25,542 nucleotides of DNA from CAYQTL01 sp964420405. GTDB taxonomy: Bacteria > Acidobacteriota > Thermoanaerobaculia > Thermoanaerobaculales > Sulfomarinibacteraceae. This document shows, piece after piece, positions 1-7,418 of the stretch. The notes beneath the pieces were generated by a model. The model was given only the letters and a program-made list of their open reading frames with translations, was not told the origin of the DNA and searched no databases. Position numbers and translations under genes: made by a program. How positions within the stretch are numbered: position 1 is the stretch's first letter; every line of letters begins with the position of its first letter. The stretch lies in assembly GCA_964420405.1 (NCBI GenBank), contig CAYQTL010000074.1, positions 1 to 25,542 on the forward strand, in the 5' to 3' direction.

Positions 1-248
1 GGATGACGGGGGGTGGGGTGGTCGGCGCTCCGCTCGCTCAGGATGACGAGGGAGAGGGCGCTCGGCGCTCGGGTCGACCGGGATGACGGGGGATGGGGTG
101 GTCGGGCGCTGTGGGAGGCAGTGGAGCGTCGGGATCGGGAACGGGATCGGGATCGGGATCGGATGGGAAGGGCGGCGGGGCGTCGGGAACGGGAACGGGA
201 ACGGGATCGGGATCGGATTGAAGGCGATGCGGGCGGGTGAGCGTCAGA
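1..248. repeat. Repeat-rich non-coding segment at the left edge
   Basis: No credible gene lies here. Two near-identical stretches of about 29 bp beginning GGATGACGGGGG occupy 1-29 and 81-110, and a third GGATGACG sits at 41-48 after CGCTCGCTCA. From 130 to 163 and again from 183 to 218 the sequence is an imperfect hexamer array of GGGATC and GGGAAC units. Frames through it translate only to low-complexity strings such as alternating Arg-Asp or Gly-Ile. It lies just past the 3' end of the minus-strand operon. The same units recur at 7011-7376, 17002-17230, 19876-19909 and 25479-25542. Confidence 0.8.
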
Positions 249-1223
249 TCAGTCGCCGGAGGACCAGCGCTGCCAGGAGGACTCGACGGGCTCGCCGCCC
301 TCCCACAGGGCGCGGGTGAAGCTCTCGACCCAGGGATCGAAGCCGGGGACGATGCGGAGGTTGTCCTCGGAGGCGAGCTCGCGGGGGTCGCGGCCGAGGC
401 GGTCGAGGGCGGCGGCGGCGCGGCGCAGGCGCCAGCCCCAGGACGACTCCTCGTGGCTCTGGTCGAGGCGCCGGGCCCACATCCGCAGCTCGGCGCAGAC
501 GCGGACCGCGCACGGGTCGGTGCCGGCGGGCACGAGGCAGGGCACGATGGGGTCCATCCCGACCTCGCGGAGGGTGACGCCGGCGGTGCGCTCCAGCGCG
601 TGCAGGCCGCGGGCGACGTCGGCGTGGAACAGGCTGTTCTCGAGCCGGTCCTCGAGGCCGGAGCCGTCGCAGCCGTCCATGATCCGGTGGCGGTCCTTGG
701 GGGTCAGCAGCAGGGGAGCGGTGACGCCGAAGCTGGCGCCGGCGGTCTTGAGCTGCTGCAGGCGGCGCTCGACCTCGGCGGCGGCGCCGGGGAACGGGAA
801 CAGGGCGAGGATCGCGCCCCAGCGGAAGGCGTTCCAGCTGTCGGGCCTGATGAGGCCGTCGGACAGCGGAAACGGCAGCACCGGCAGGGCGACGATGAGG
901 CGACCGTCGTCGGCCGGCGGCTCGAGGTCGAGGTCCGACGGCTGGACGGCGGAGTCGTCGAGCACCAGCAGCACGGAGCTGCCCCGCTCGAGCAGCCGCG
1001 GCAGCACGTCGCGGCGCTCGGCGGCGACCCGCGCGAACGCGATGGCACGCACGGGGTGACGGGGGAGCGAGCCGTTTGTGGGCAGGGTGCGGCGCGGCGC
1101 GTCCTCCCACACGACGCCCATCTTGATCGGGTCGAGCGCCACCTTCGGCCCCGGCAGGTAGCCGGGCCGCACCACGTGGGTGAAGGGGAACAGGTCGGGG
1201 TAGGCGGGCTCGATGCGGCGCAT
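249..1223 (-). CDS. Conserved-looking protein of unknown function, last gene of the ribDE unit
   Basis: This encodes 324 residues and I do not recognise the family. The start is the ATG at 1223-1221, which shares one base with the ribE stop (TGATG), so translation is probably coupled to riboflavin synthase. The protein opens MRRIEPAYPDLFPF, has no signal peptide or clear membrane helix, and looks soluble. It alternates hydrophobic strands (SVLLVLDDS, GRLIVALPVLPFP) with a Trp-rich middle (DSWNAFRWG) and a charged, Trp-rich C-terminal half (RMWARR, ESSWGWRLRR, SSWQRW). The frame stays open upstream into ribE, but that part is an arginine/proline-rich shadow. Its position suggests either a flavin-related role or simple operon hitch-hiking; the sequence does not decide. 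Confidence 0.75.
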   Translation of the reverse strand: MRRIEPAYPDLFPFTHVVRPGYLPGPKVALDPIKMGVVWEDAPRRTLPTNGSLPRHPVRAIAFARVAAERRDVLPRLLERGSSVLLVLDDSAVQPSDLDLEPPADDGRLIVALPVLPFPLSDGLIRPDSWNAFRWGAILALFPFPGAAAEVERRLQQLKTAGASFGVTAPLLLTPKDRHRIMDGCDGSGLEDRLENSLFHADVARGLHALERTAGVTLREVGMDPIVPCLVPAGTDPCAVRVCAELRMWARRLDQSHEESSWGWRLRRAAAALDRLGRDPRELASEDNLRIVPGFDPWVESFTRALWEGGEPVESSWQRWSSGD

Positions 1224-1861
1224 CAGCCGCCTCCGCCGAACATCTCGTCGATCGCCGAGGGGCCGCCGCCAGCGAGACCGAGGCGGCGGGCGACGTACTT
1301 GGCGAGGACGTCGGTCTCCAGGTGCATGGAGTCGCCCGGGCGCAGCCGGCCGAGGGTGGTGGCGCGGAGGGTCTCGGGGATCAGGGCGACCTCGAACCAG
1401 TCCTCGCCGACGGCGGCGACGGTGAGCGAGACGCCGTCGAGGGCGACGCTGCCCTTCGACGCGACCTCGGCGGCGTGCTCGGAGGGCAGCGCGATCCGCC
1501 AGCGGGAAAAGCCCCCCTCGTCGCGGATCGACACGACCCGGGTGACGGCGTCGACGTGGCCCTGGACGATGTGGCCGCCGAGGCGGTCGGTGGGCCGCAC
1601 GGCGCGCTCGAGGTTGACGAGGTCCCGGGGGCGGAGCCGGGCGAGGAGGGTGCGGGAGAGGGTCTCCGGCGACAGGTCGGCGGCGAAGCCGAGCCCGTCG
1701 GGGCCGAGCACGGTCAGGCAGGCGCCGTTGACGGCGACGCTGTCGCCGGTGCACGGCAGGTCGTCGTCGGGCCAGGTGGCGGTGACCTCGAGGCGGCCTC
1801 CGGCGCCGCTGCGGACCAGGCCCCGGACCGTGCCGACGGTCTCAACCAGCCCCGTGAACAT
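1223..1861 (-). CDS. ribE: Riboflavin synthase, alpha subunit
   Basis: Riboflavin synthase dismutates two molecules of 6,7-dimethyl-8-ribityllumazine to riboflavin in the cytoplasm. The 212-residue product has the family's usual length and its two tandem lumazine-binding barrels. The first begins with the hallmark MFTGLVETVG and contains NGACLTV; the second contains GGHIVQGHVD and LDGVSLTV. The ATG at 1861-1859 lies inside the 3' end of ribD (20-nt overlap), and the stop overlaps the next start by one base. Lumazine synthase (ribH) and ribBA are absent from the window and must lie elsewhere. The C-terminus ends in a short Gly-rich tail (MFGGGG). Confidence 0.96.
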   Translation of the reverse strand: MFTGLVETVGTVRGLVRSGAGGRLEVTATWPDDDLPCTGDSVAVNGACLTVLGPDGLGFAADLSPETLSRTLLARLRPRDLVNLERAVRPTDRLGGHIVQGHVDAVTRVVSIRDEGGFSRWRIALPSEHAAEVASKGSVALDGVSLTVAAVGEDWFEVALIPETLRATTLGRLRPGDSMHLETDVLAKYVARRLGLAGGGPSAIDEMFGGGG

Positions 1862-2972
1862 CGCTCTCCTCCCGCCGCAGCGCGACCAGCTCGAGGTCGT
1901 CGCCGTGGCGCTCCATCGACACGAACCGCAGCCTGAGGGCACGGTCGAGGGTGTCGGCGCCGATGCCGCCCACCGCCGGCGGGGCCGGGCCGCCGAGGAC
2001 GATCGGGGCGACCATGAGCACGACCTCGTCCACCAGGTCGAGGTCGACGAACGAGCCGTGGACGGTGCCGCCGCCTTCGACCAGCACTGACGAGATCTCC
2101 CGCCGGGCGAGGCCCTCGAGCATCTCCAGCAGCGCGACGCGGCCGGCGGGGTCGGCCCGCACCTCGAGGGTGGCGACGCCGGCGTCGTGCAGCCTCTCGC
2201 GGGCGTCGTGTGGCGCTGCCGGGGTGTGCACGAGCAGGGTCGACCCGGACTGCTCGCGGACGACGACCGACTCCGGCGGGGTCCGCAGGCGGGAGTCGAG
2301 CACCACGCGCAGCCAGCGCCCGGTGGCGTTGAGGCCGAGGCGGCGGGTCAGGCGCGGGTCGTCGGCCAGGACGGTGCCGACGCCGACCAGGATCGCGTCG
2401 TGCTCCTCGCGCAGCTCGAGGGCGCGGCGGCGGGCGTCGGGGCCGGTGATCCACTGGGACTCGCCGGTGCGGGTGGCGATGCGGCCGTCGAGGGACACGG
2501 CGGCCTTGAGGGTGATCCAGGGCAGCCGCTCGCGGGCCCACTTCAGCCAGCGGCGGTTGAGCGAGCGGAGGGTCTCGGCGTCGCCGTCGAACGCCACCAC
2601 CACGCCCTCGGCCCGGAGCCGCTCGGCGCCGCCGCCCGCGACCGGCGTCGGGTCCGCCATGCCGACCACCACCCGGCGGACGCCGGCGCGCAGGATGGCG
2701 TCGACGCACGGCGGCGTCTTGCCGTGGTGGGCGCAGGGCTCGAGGGTCACGAACAGGGTGCCGCCGCGGGCGCGGTCGCCGGCCTCCTCGAGAGCGACGA
2801 CCTCGGCGTGGGGGCCGCCGAAGGCGGCGTGGTAGCCCTCGCCGACGATCTCGCCCCGGGAGTCGACCACCACCGCGCCGACCATCGGGTTGGGCGATGC
2901 GCCGAACCGGCCGCGGGCCGCCAGCTCCGCCGCGCGGCGCATCATGTGCCTCTCGATGTCGACGGTGGTCAT
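1842..2972 (-). CDS. ribD: Bifunctional riboflavin biosynthesis deaminase/reductase RibD
   Basis: RibD carries out the second and third steps after GTP ring opening: deamination of the pyrimidine, then NADPH-dependent reduction of the ribosyl side chain. The 376-residue protein has the zinc deaminase domain first, with HAE at 55-57 and the second zinc motif EPCAHHGKTPPC (Cys80, Cys89). A reductase domain follows from about residue 145 (TLKAAVSLDGRIA, GVGTVLADDPRLT, VEGGGTVHGSF). The start is the ATG at 2972-2970, giving the normal MTTVDIERHM N-terminus. An in-frame ATG at 3074 would add 34 atypical residues, so I reject it. The ATG follows a G-rich stretch but no strong Shine-Dalgarno sequence. 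No FMN riboswitch is visible upstream. Confidence 0.95.
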   Translation of the reverse strand: MTTVDIERHMMRRAAELAARGRFGASPNPMVGAVVVDSRGEIVGEGYHAAFGGPHAEVVALEEAGDRARGGTLFVTLEPCAHHGKTPPCVDAILRAGVRRVVVGMADPTPVAGGGAERLRAEGVVVAFDGDAETLRSLNRRWLKWARERLPWITLKAAVSLDGRIATRTGESQWITGPDARRRALELREEHDAILVGVGTVLADDPRLTRRLGLNATGRWLRVVLDSRLRTPPESVVVREQSGSTLLVHTPAAPHDARERLHDAGVATLEVRADPAGRVALLEMLEGLARREISSVLVEGGGTVHGSFVDLDLVDEVVLMVAPIVLGGPAPPAVGGIGADTLDRALRLRFVSMERHGDDLELVALRREESDVHGAG

Positions 2973-3092
2973 CCCCAAGCCCCGTGCCGCGACGCGGACA
3001 CATCCCCGAGACGTCTGCTCTGAAGACATGCTTTTGGACGTCACATTCCCGAACTGTCTGTCCGCCCTGTCCAAGATGACGACTGTCGGCCG

Positions 3093-4025
3093 TCAGCGCT
3101 CCATCTCGAGCAGGGAGTCCACGAAATCCTCGTTCTCGAATGGTAGCAGGTCGTCCGCGGTCTCGCCCACCCCGACCCAGCGTACCGGCAGCTTGAGGGT
3201 GTCGGCGATGGCCAGGATCACACCGCCCTTGGCGGTGCCGTCGAGCTTGGTCAGCACGACGCCGTTGACGCCGGCGGTGGCCCCGAACCGCTGGGCCTGC
3301 TCGATGCCGTTGGAGCCGGTGGTGGCGTCGAGCACCAGCAGCACCTCGTGGGGCGCGCCCTCCACCTCGCGGGCCGCCACCTTGCGCACCTTCTCGAGCT
3401 CCTTCATGAGGTTGGTGCGGGTGTGGAGCCGGCCGGCGGTGTCGACGATGACCTCGTCGAGGTGGCGCGCCTTGGCGAAGGTGACGGCGTCGAACACCAC
3501 CGCCGCGGGGTCGGCGCCCTCGCGCTGCGACACCACCGGCGCCCCGACGCGCTCGGCCCACACCTTCAGCTGCTCGACGGCGGCCGCACGGAACGTGTCG
3601 GCGGCGGCCAGCACCACCGAGGTGCCGGCCTCCTGACGGCGTTTGGCGATCTTGGCGGCGGTGGTGGTCTTGCCGGTGCCGTTGACGCCCACCAGCATCG
3701 TGACGCGCGGAGTGGCGCCGGCGCGAGGATCGGGCGAGGCGGCCTCGGCGCCTTCGAGAAGCGCCAGCAGCTTGGCCCGGACCGCCGGGCGCAGCTCGTC
3801 CACGGTCGTCAGCCGGCCCCGGCGGACTTGGTCCCGCAGCTCGTCGACCAGCCGGACCGACAGCTCGACGCCGGCGTCCGCGGACATCAGCGCCTCCTCG
3901 AGGCTGTCGAGGTGCGACGGGTCGATGGGACCGGTGCGCTTGAAGGTCTCCCCGACCCGCTCGAGGAACTCGGTGTGGGTCATGAACAGACCGCGCTTGA
4001 GCTTGTCGAGGAAGGTCCGTGCCAT
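3093..4025 (-). CDS. ftsY: Signal recognition particle receptor FtsY
   Basis: FtsY is the membrane-associated SRP-family GTPase that receives the Ffh-ribosome complex at the translocon. The 310-residue protein has the helical N domain (about 15-95) and then the G domain with all SRP-GTPase motifs: GVNGTGKTTT (113-122), DTFRAAAVEQL (143-153), DTAGRL (195-200) and TKLDGTAKGG (259-268). It lacks the long acidic A domain seen in E. coli and starts almost directly with the NG core (MARTFLDKLKRGL), as in many compact FtsY proteins. It starts 15 nt after the roadblock gene stop, with GGGAG upstream, so it is probably the fourth gene of the HD-GYP operon. Confidence 0.96.
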   Translation of the reverse strand: MARTFLDKLKRGLFMTHTEFLERVGETFKRTGPIDPSHLDSLEEALMSADAGVELSVRLVDELRDQVRRGRLTTVDELRPAVRAKLLALLEGAEAASPDPRAGATPRVTMLVGVNGTGKTTTAAKIAKRRQEAGTSVVLAAADTFRAAAVEQLKVWAERVGAPVVSQREGADPAAVVFDAVTFAKARHLDEVIVDTAGRLHTRTNLMKELEKVRKVAAREVEGAPHEVLLVLDATTGSNGIEQAQRFGATAGVNGVVLTKLDGTAKGGVILAIADTLKLPVRWVGVGETADDLLPFENEDFVDSLLEMER

Positions 4026-4040
4026 GTGAGGGCTCCCGGG

Positions 4041-4403
4041 TCAGCGGATCTCGCGTTCGATCACCGTGGAGGCGCGTCGCAGGTGGTGGCGGGCGCGACC
4101 GAGCGGACCGTCGCGGTGCATCACGAGCACGACATAGTATCCGTCGACCAGCGACTGCGTCAACGCGACGAGCTCCGAGCCCTCGACGACGTACCCCTCC
4201 ACCGCACCGACGCCGGCAGCGGCGGTGATCTCGTCGATCCGGCGCTTGAAGATGCTGTGGTAGGCGCCTTCGACCTTGAGGTCGTAGGGGTCGTCGTGGC
4301 GCGTCACCCAGTCGACGGCCTCGCCCTCGGGGTCGACGAAGATCGCCCCGACGGCCTCCGGGACGTCGACCAGGAGGTTGGTGAGCAGGTAGTTGAAGGG
4401 CAT
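4041..4403 (-). CDS. Small roadblock/LC7-type protein
   Basis: This 120-residue protein has the size and layout of bacterial roadblock/LC7 (MglB-like) proteins: an N-terminal helix (LLTNLLVDVP), a strand pair around AVGAIFVDPEGEAVDWV, a long central helix (YHSIFKRRIDEITAAAG), a second strand pair (GYVVEGSELVALTQSL, GYYVVLVMH) and a C-terminal helix (ARHHLRRASTVIEREI). Such proteins dimerise and usually regulate a small GTPase or act as scaffolds. No Ras-like GTPase lies nearby; the only adjacent GTPase is FtsY, which is of the SRP type. The ATG shares one base with the stop of the TPR gene (TGATG). The family call rests on fold-like pattern and length and is less certain than the gene itself. 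Confidence 0.78.
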   Translation of the reverse strand: MPFNYLLTNLLVDVPEAVGAIFVDPEGEAVDWVTRHDDPYDLKVEGAYHSIFKRRIDEITAAAGVGAVEGYVVEGSELVALTQSLVDGYYVVLVMHRDGPLGRARHHLRRASTVIEREIR

Positions 4404-5182
4404 CAGTCCGACAGCATGGAGCGCGCGCGGGCGGCGTTCTCGGTGTTGGGAGCCTTGGCCACGACCTCCTTCAGCTGCAGCCGGCCCTCGTCGGTGCGGC
4501 CGACCGACAGCAGCAGTCGGCCGAGCTCCACGGCGGCCTCGAGCCGTTCGGGGAACTTGATCCGCGCCTCCTCGAGCAGGTCGATGGCGACCTCGGGCTG
4601 GTCGCGCATCTGGGCGATCTCGGCCAGCCGCAGGTAGGCGTCGAACACCGGCTCCGCCGAGGTGACCACGCGGCGGAAGCTCTCCTCGGCGGCGGCGAGG
4701 CGTCCCTGCTTGAGATGCACGATGCCGAGGTTGTAGTTGACCTTCGAGCGGTGGGGGTAGGTGCTGTCGGCGAGGACGCCGACGTAGTCCACCTCGGCCA
4801 TCCGGTACTCGCCGATCGCCAGGTAGACGCTGCCGCGGTTGTTGCGCGCGTCGGTGAAGGTCGGCGTCAGGTCGAGCGCCTCGTTGAACTCGGCCAGGGC
4901 GCGGTCGTGGTTCTCGAGCTTGAGGTGGCACAGGCCGAGCATGTTGTGGACGGTGGCGTTGCCGGGGGCGATACGGTCGGCGGCCTCGAACTGCTCGAGG
5001 GCGTCCTCGTAGCGGCCCTGCTGCAGCATCACCGAGCCCTGGCGCATCAGCGTGAGGGCGTACAGGGGGTCGTGGGATCTCTTGGCGCGGTCGCGGGCGT
5101 CGGCCTCGTTGTCGCCGCCGGTGGAGCTGCAGGCGGCGATCGAGACGACGAGCACGAGGATGGCGCGAGAGGGTCTGATCAT
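4403..5182 (-). CDS. TPR-repeat lipoprotein
   Basis: The 259-residue product begins with a lipoprotein signal peptide: MIRPSR, a hydrophobic run, then a lipobox ending IAAC with Cys18 as the lipidated residue, followed by a Ser/Thr/Gly/Asp linker. From about residue 41 it is built of tetratricopeptide repeats (QGRYEDALEQFEAADRIAPGN, ENHDRALAEFNEALDLTP, GEYRMAEVDYV, QGRLAAAEESFRRVV, DQPEVAIDLLEEA, RTDEGRLQLKEVVAKAP). The layout resembles PilF/PilW pilotin-type lipoproteins, but no pilus gene is present, so I do not assign that role. It should be membrane-anchored, facing the periplasm. Its ATG overlaps the HD-GYP stop by four bases (ATGA), and its stop overlaps the roadblock start. Confidence 0.88.
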   Translation of the reverse strand: MIRPSRAILVLVVSIAACSSTGGDNEADARDRAKRSHDPLYALTLMRQGSVMLQQGRYEDALEQFEAADRIAPGNATVHNMLGLCHLKLENHDRALAEFNEALDLTPTFTDARNNRGSVYLAIGEYRMAEVDYVGVLADSTYPHRSKVNYNLGIVHLKQGRLAAAEESFRRVVTSAEPVFDAYLRLAEIAQMRDQPEVAIDLLEEARIKFPERLEAAVELGRLLLSVGRTDEGRLQLKEVVAKAPNTENAARARSMLSD

Positions 5183-6918
5183 GAGGCCTCCGAGCGGCTG
5201 TCGGCGGCGGCGACGGAAACGGCCTGCGGCGGCGTGACGTCCCCCGCCTGCACCGCAGCCAGCAGCGCCTCCACGACCTGGGGGTCGAACCGCGTACCCG
5301 ACATCCCGCGCATCTTACCGAGAACGTACTCCAGCGACATCGCCCGCTGGTAGGGCCGGTTGGTGGTCATGGCGTCGAAGGTGTCGGCGGCGCCGATGAT
5401 CCGCGCCACGATCGGGATCTGCTCGCCCGCGAGGCCGTCCGGGTAGCCGTTGCCGTCCCACGTCTCGTGGTGGTTGCGGATGCCGGGGATGATGTCCTTC
5501 AGCATCCGGATCGGGGTCATGATCTGGGCGCCGATGTCGGGGTGCCGCCGCATGATCCGGTACTCGTCCTCGGACAGACCGCCCGGCTTGTTGAGGATCG
5601 AGTCGCGGATGCCGAGCTTGCCGACGTCGTGCAGGATCGCGGCGATGCGGATCCGGAACACCTCGTCCTGCGTCAGCCCGAGGTGCTTGGCGATCGCCAT
5701 CGAGTAGGAGGACACCCGTTCGGAGTGACCGCGGGTGTAGGGGTCCTTGGCGTCGATCGCCGCCGCCAGGGTGCGGATCGTCTCGAGGAACAGCTCCTGG
5801 TTCTGGCGCAGCGCCTGGCGGAGGCGCCGGACCAGCGCCTCGATGCTGCCGGCCATGTTGTTGAAGTTGGACGACAGCTGCGCGAGCTCGTCGGCGCCCC
5901 GGACGTCGCTGCGGACCGCCAGGTTGCCCTCGGCGATCTCCGACGACACCGACGCCAGGCTCTGGATCGGCCCGGTCAGGCGCCGGCTCATGGCGAGGCC
6001 GATGGCGAGGGCGACGAGCGCGGCGAGGGCGCTGAGGGTCAGCGTGCGGTTCTGCATCACCCGGATCGGCGCGAACGCGTCGGCGGTCGGACGCTCCACC
6101 AGCACGCCCCAGCCGAGCGCCGGAATCGGCGCCGCCGAGCCGAGCACGCGGTCGGCGACGTTCGGGAAGGGATGGGGGTACGTGCGGGTGAGCCGGAACG
6201 GGTTGCGGAGGAAGTCCTGGACCAGCGGCGACGACGTCAGGTCGCGCCCGACCAGCCCCGGGACCGACGACACCACCACCTGGCCACGCTCGTCGACCAG
6301 GGACACGAGCAGGCCCGCATAGGTCGTGTCACGCAGACGCTGCTCGAGTGGCGCGAGGTCGAGCACGCCGGAAAGGGTCCCCCAGGTCGTCCCGTCGGAC
6401 GACGTCAGGGCCAGCGCGATCAGGCGCAGGCTCGGACCGGCTCCGGCGGGCGGCGTCACCAGGCGCTCGGCCTCGCCGGTTGCGAGGGCCTCCTCGTGAA
6501 CGCCCCGCACCGAGTCGGACAGGATGGCGAGAGCGTCCTCGGACAGCTGCGGGGTGCGCACGAACGTGCCGGCGCCCTCCGAGTCGAGGATCTGCAGGGA
6601 CACGAACGAGCGGTTCGGGTCAGAGGCCATCTGCTGCAGCAGTCGCTCGCGCTCGTCCGCCGCGAGCGGCTCGCCGGCCCCGAGGGCGCGCACCGTGCTG
6701 TGCAGCTGGGTGCGATGCCCTGCGAAGAACAGCGACACCTCGCTCGCGAGGCTGACCGCCTGCCGCGTCAGGTACTGCTTCTCGACAGTGGTCAGGTGCT
6801 CGCGGTTGGTCGAGGCCAGCGACAGCCCGACCAGAGCCACCGGCACCACCGTCACCAGCACCAGCGTCGCGGCGATGGGGTAGGTCAGGCTCGACCGGAA
6901 CCGGTCCCACAACGCCAT
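5179..6918 (-). CDS. Membrane HD-GYP cyclic-di-GMP phosphodiesterase with Cache-like sensor and HAMP
   Basis: HD-GYP proteins hydrolyse cyclic di-GMP with a bi- or trinuclear metal centre. The 579-residue protein has a first membrane helix (about 14-34), a periplasmic sensor of some 250 residues with a dCache-like pattern (SFVSLQILDSEG, LLVSLVDERGQVVVSS, APIPALGWGVLVERP), a second helix (about 291-310), a HAMP region (about 311-365) and an HD-GYP domain (about 376-555). Catalytic signatures are present: TRGHSERVSSYS (395-406), HD at 430-431 in LHDVGKLGI, HHETWDGNGYPDG with GYP at 491-493, and DTFDAMT. It looks catalytically intact. It is the first gene of the operon running to ftsY, and its stop overlaps the TPR start. 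Confidence 0.95.
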   Translation of the reverse strand: MALWDRFRSSLTYPIAATLVLVTVVPVALVGLSLASTNREHLTTVEKQYLTRQAVSLASEVSLFFAGHRTQLHSTVRALGAGEPLAADERERLLQQMASDPNRSFVSLQILDSEGAGTFVRTPQLSEDALAILSDSVRGVHEEALATGEAERLVTPPAGAGPSLRLIALALTSSDGTTWGTLSGVLDLAPLEQRLRDTTYAGLLVSLVDERGQVVVSSVPGLVGRDLTSSPLVQDFLRNPFRLTRTYPHPFPNVADRVLGSAAPIPALGWGVLVERPTADAFAPIRVMQNRTLTLSALAALVALAIGLAMSRRLTGPIQSLASVSSEIAEGNLAVRSDVRGADELAQLSSNFNNMAGSIEALVRRLRQALRQNQELFLETIRTLAAAIDAKDPYTRGHSERVSSYSMAIAKHLGLTQDEVFRIRIAAILHDVGKLGIRDSILNKPGGLSEDEYRIMRRHPDIGAQIMTPIRMLKDIIPGIRNHHETWDGNGYPDGLAGEQIPIVARIIGAADTFDAMTTNRPYQRAMSLEYVLGKMRGMSGTRFDPQVVEALLAAVQAGDVTPPQAVSVAAADSRSEAS

Positions 6919-6930
6919 GGATCGAGGGTA

Positions 6931-6936
6931 ACTGTA
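6931..6936 (-). promoter_or_regulatory. Possible -10 element of the HD-GYP operon
   Basis: On the minus strand TACAGT lies 12 nt upstream of the HD-GYP ATG, in an AT-richer spot of otherwise GC-rich DNA. No Shine-Dalgarno sequence and no recognisable -35 box accompany it. Weak evidence; it would imply a very short leader. Confidence 0.25.
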
Positions 6937-7010
6937 TCACGCAGCCGAAGCGAGCCCTTCCGGCGCCGTCCGCAACCCCCTCCTCCCGCGACCGTGCCCG
7001 TGTCTCCGTC

Positions 7011-7376
7011 CGATCCCGATCCCGATCCCGTTCCCGTTCCCGTTCCCGATGGTGGCGGTGGCGTTCAGCTTCGGGGACAGGATCAGCCTCAACGTCAGCG
7101 TCAGGATCAGGATCAGGATCAGCGACAGCGTCAGCGTCAGCGACAGCCCCAGCGGCGCTCGCGCCGCCGCCCGCAGCGCCGGCGAGCTCGTAGCGCCGGC
7201 TTCCAGCCGGCACGCAGACGTCCGGACCTGGCGTGTTGCGTCGCGGGAGCCCGCCACGGCCTGCGAAGCCTGCCAGCTGGAAGCTGGCGCTACGGGGCGG
7301 GTGACGGGGGAGGATCTCGTCGGGATCGGGATCGGGATCGGGATCGGCTCGAGATCGGATCGGGAACGGGATCGGA
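7011..7376. repeat. Nested inverted-repeat cluster between divergent genes
   Basis: The 500 bp between the HD-GYP gene and the response regulator hold no credible gene. From left to right there is a (GATCCC/GTTCCC) array at 7011-7050, a different period-6 array of CAGGAT/CAGCGT/CAGCGA units at 7077-7147, hairpin GCCGGCTTCCAGCCGGC at 7195-7211, inverted hairpin GCCAGCTGGAAGCTGGC at 7272-7288, and a (GGGATC/GGGAAC) array at 7321-7347 and 7352-7376. The outer arrays are inverted relative to each other, and so are the two hairpins with flanking TAGC/GCTA, so the region is a large imperfect palindrome. Frames through it encode only low-complexity peptides. Confidence 0.85.
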
Positions 7377-7418
7377 GAGGGGCGCGGGCTGTCCCACTCT
7401 GCTACCCTCGGTGTGCCG

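Noticed and set aside
13..319. Small open frames through the left-edge repeats
   Set aside because: They encode only low-complexity peptides from the hexamer arrays and have no ribosome binding site.
237..2090. Long plus-strand open frame of 617 codons antisense to the ribE/ribD genes
   Set aside because: It overlaps well-identified minus-strand genes, its translation is Gly/Ala/Arg-rich without family motifs, and long antisense frames are expected in DNA of this GC content.
2973..3092. FMN riboswitch or other leader upstream of ribD
   Set aside because: I looked for the conserved RFN blocks on the minus strand and did not find them. Only a weak 6-bp TTGGAC/GTCCAA dyad is present.
4403..5182. 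Assigning the TPR lipoprotein as the type IV pilotin PilF/PilW
   Set aside because: Lipobox plus TPR is shared by many envelope proteins, and no pilus gene is in the window.
7016..7376. CRISPR-like array
   Set aside because: Units are 6 bp with no unique spacers, and the hairpin copies are irregularly spaced and inverted. No cas genes are present.
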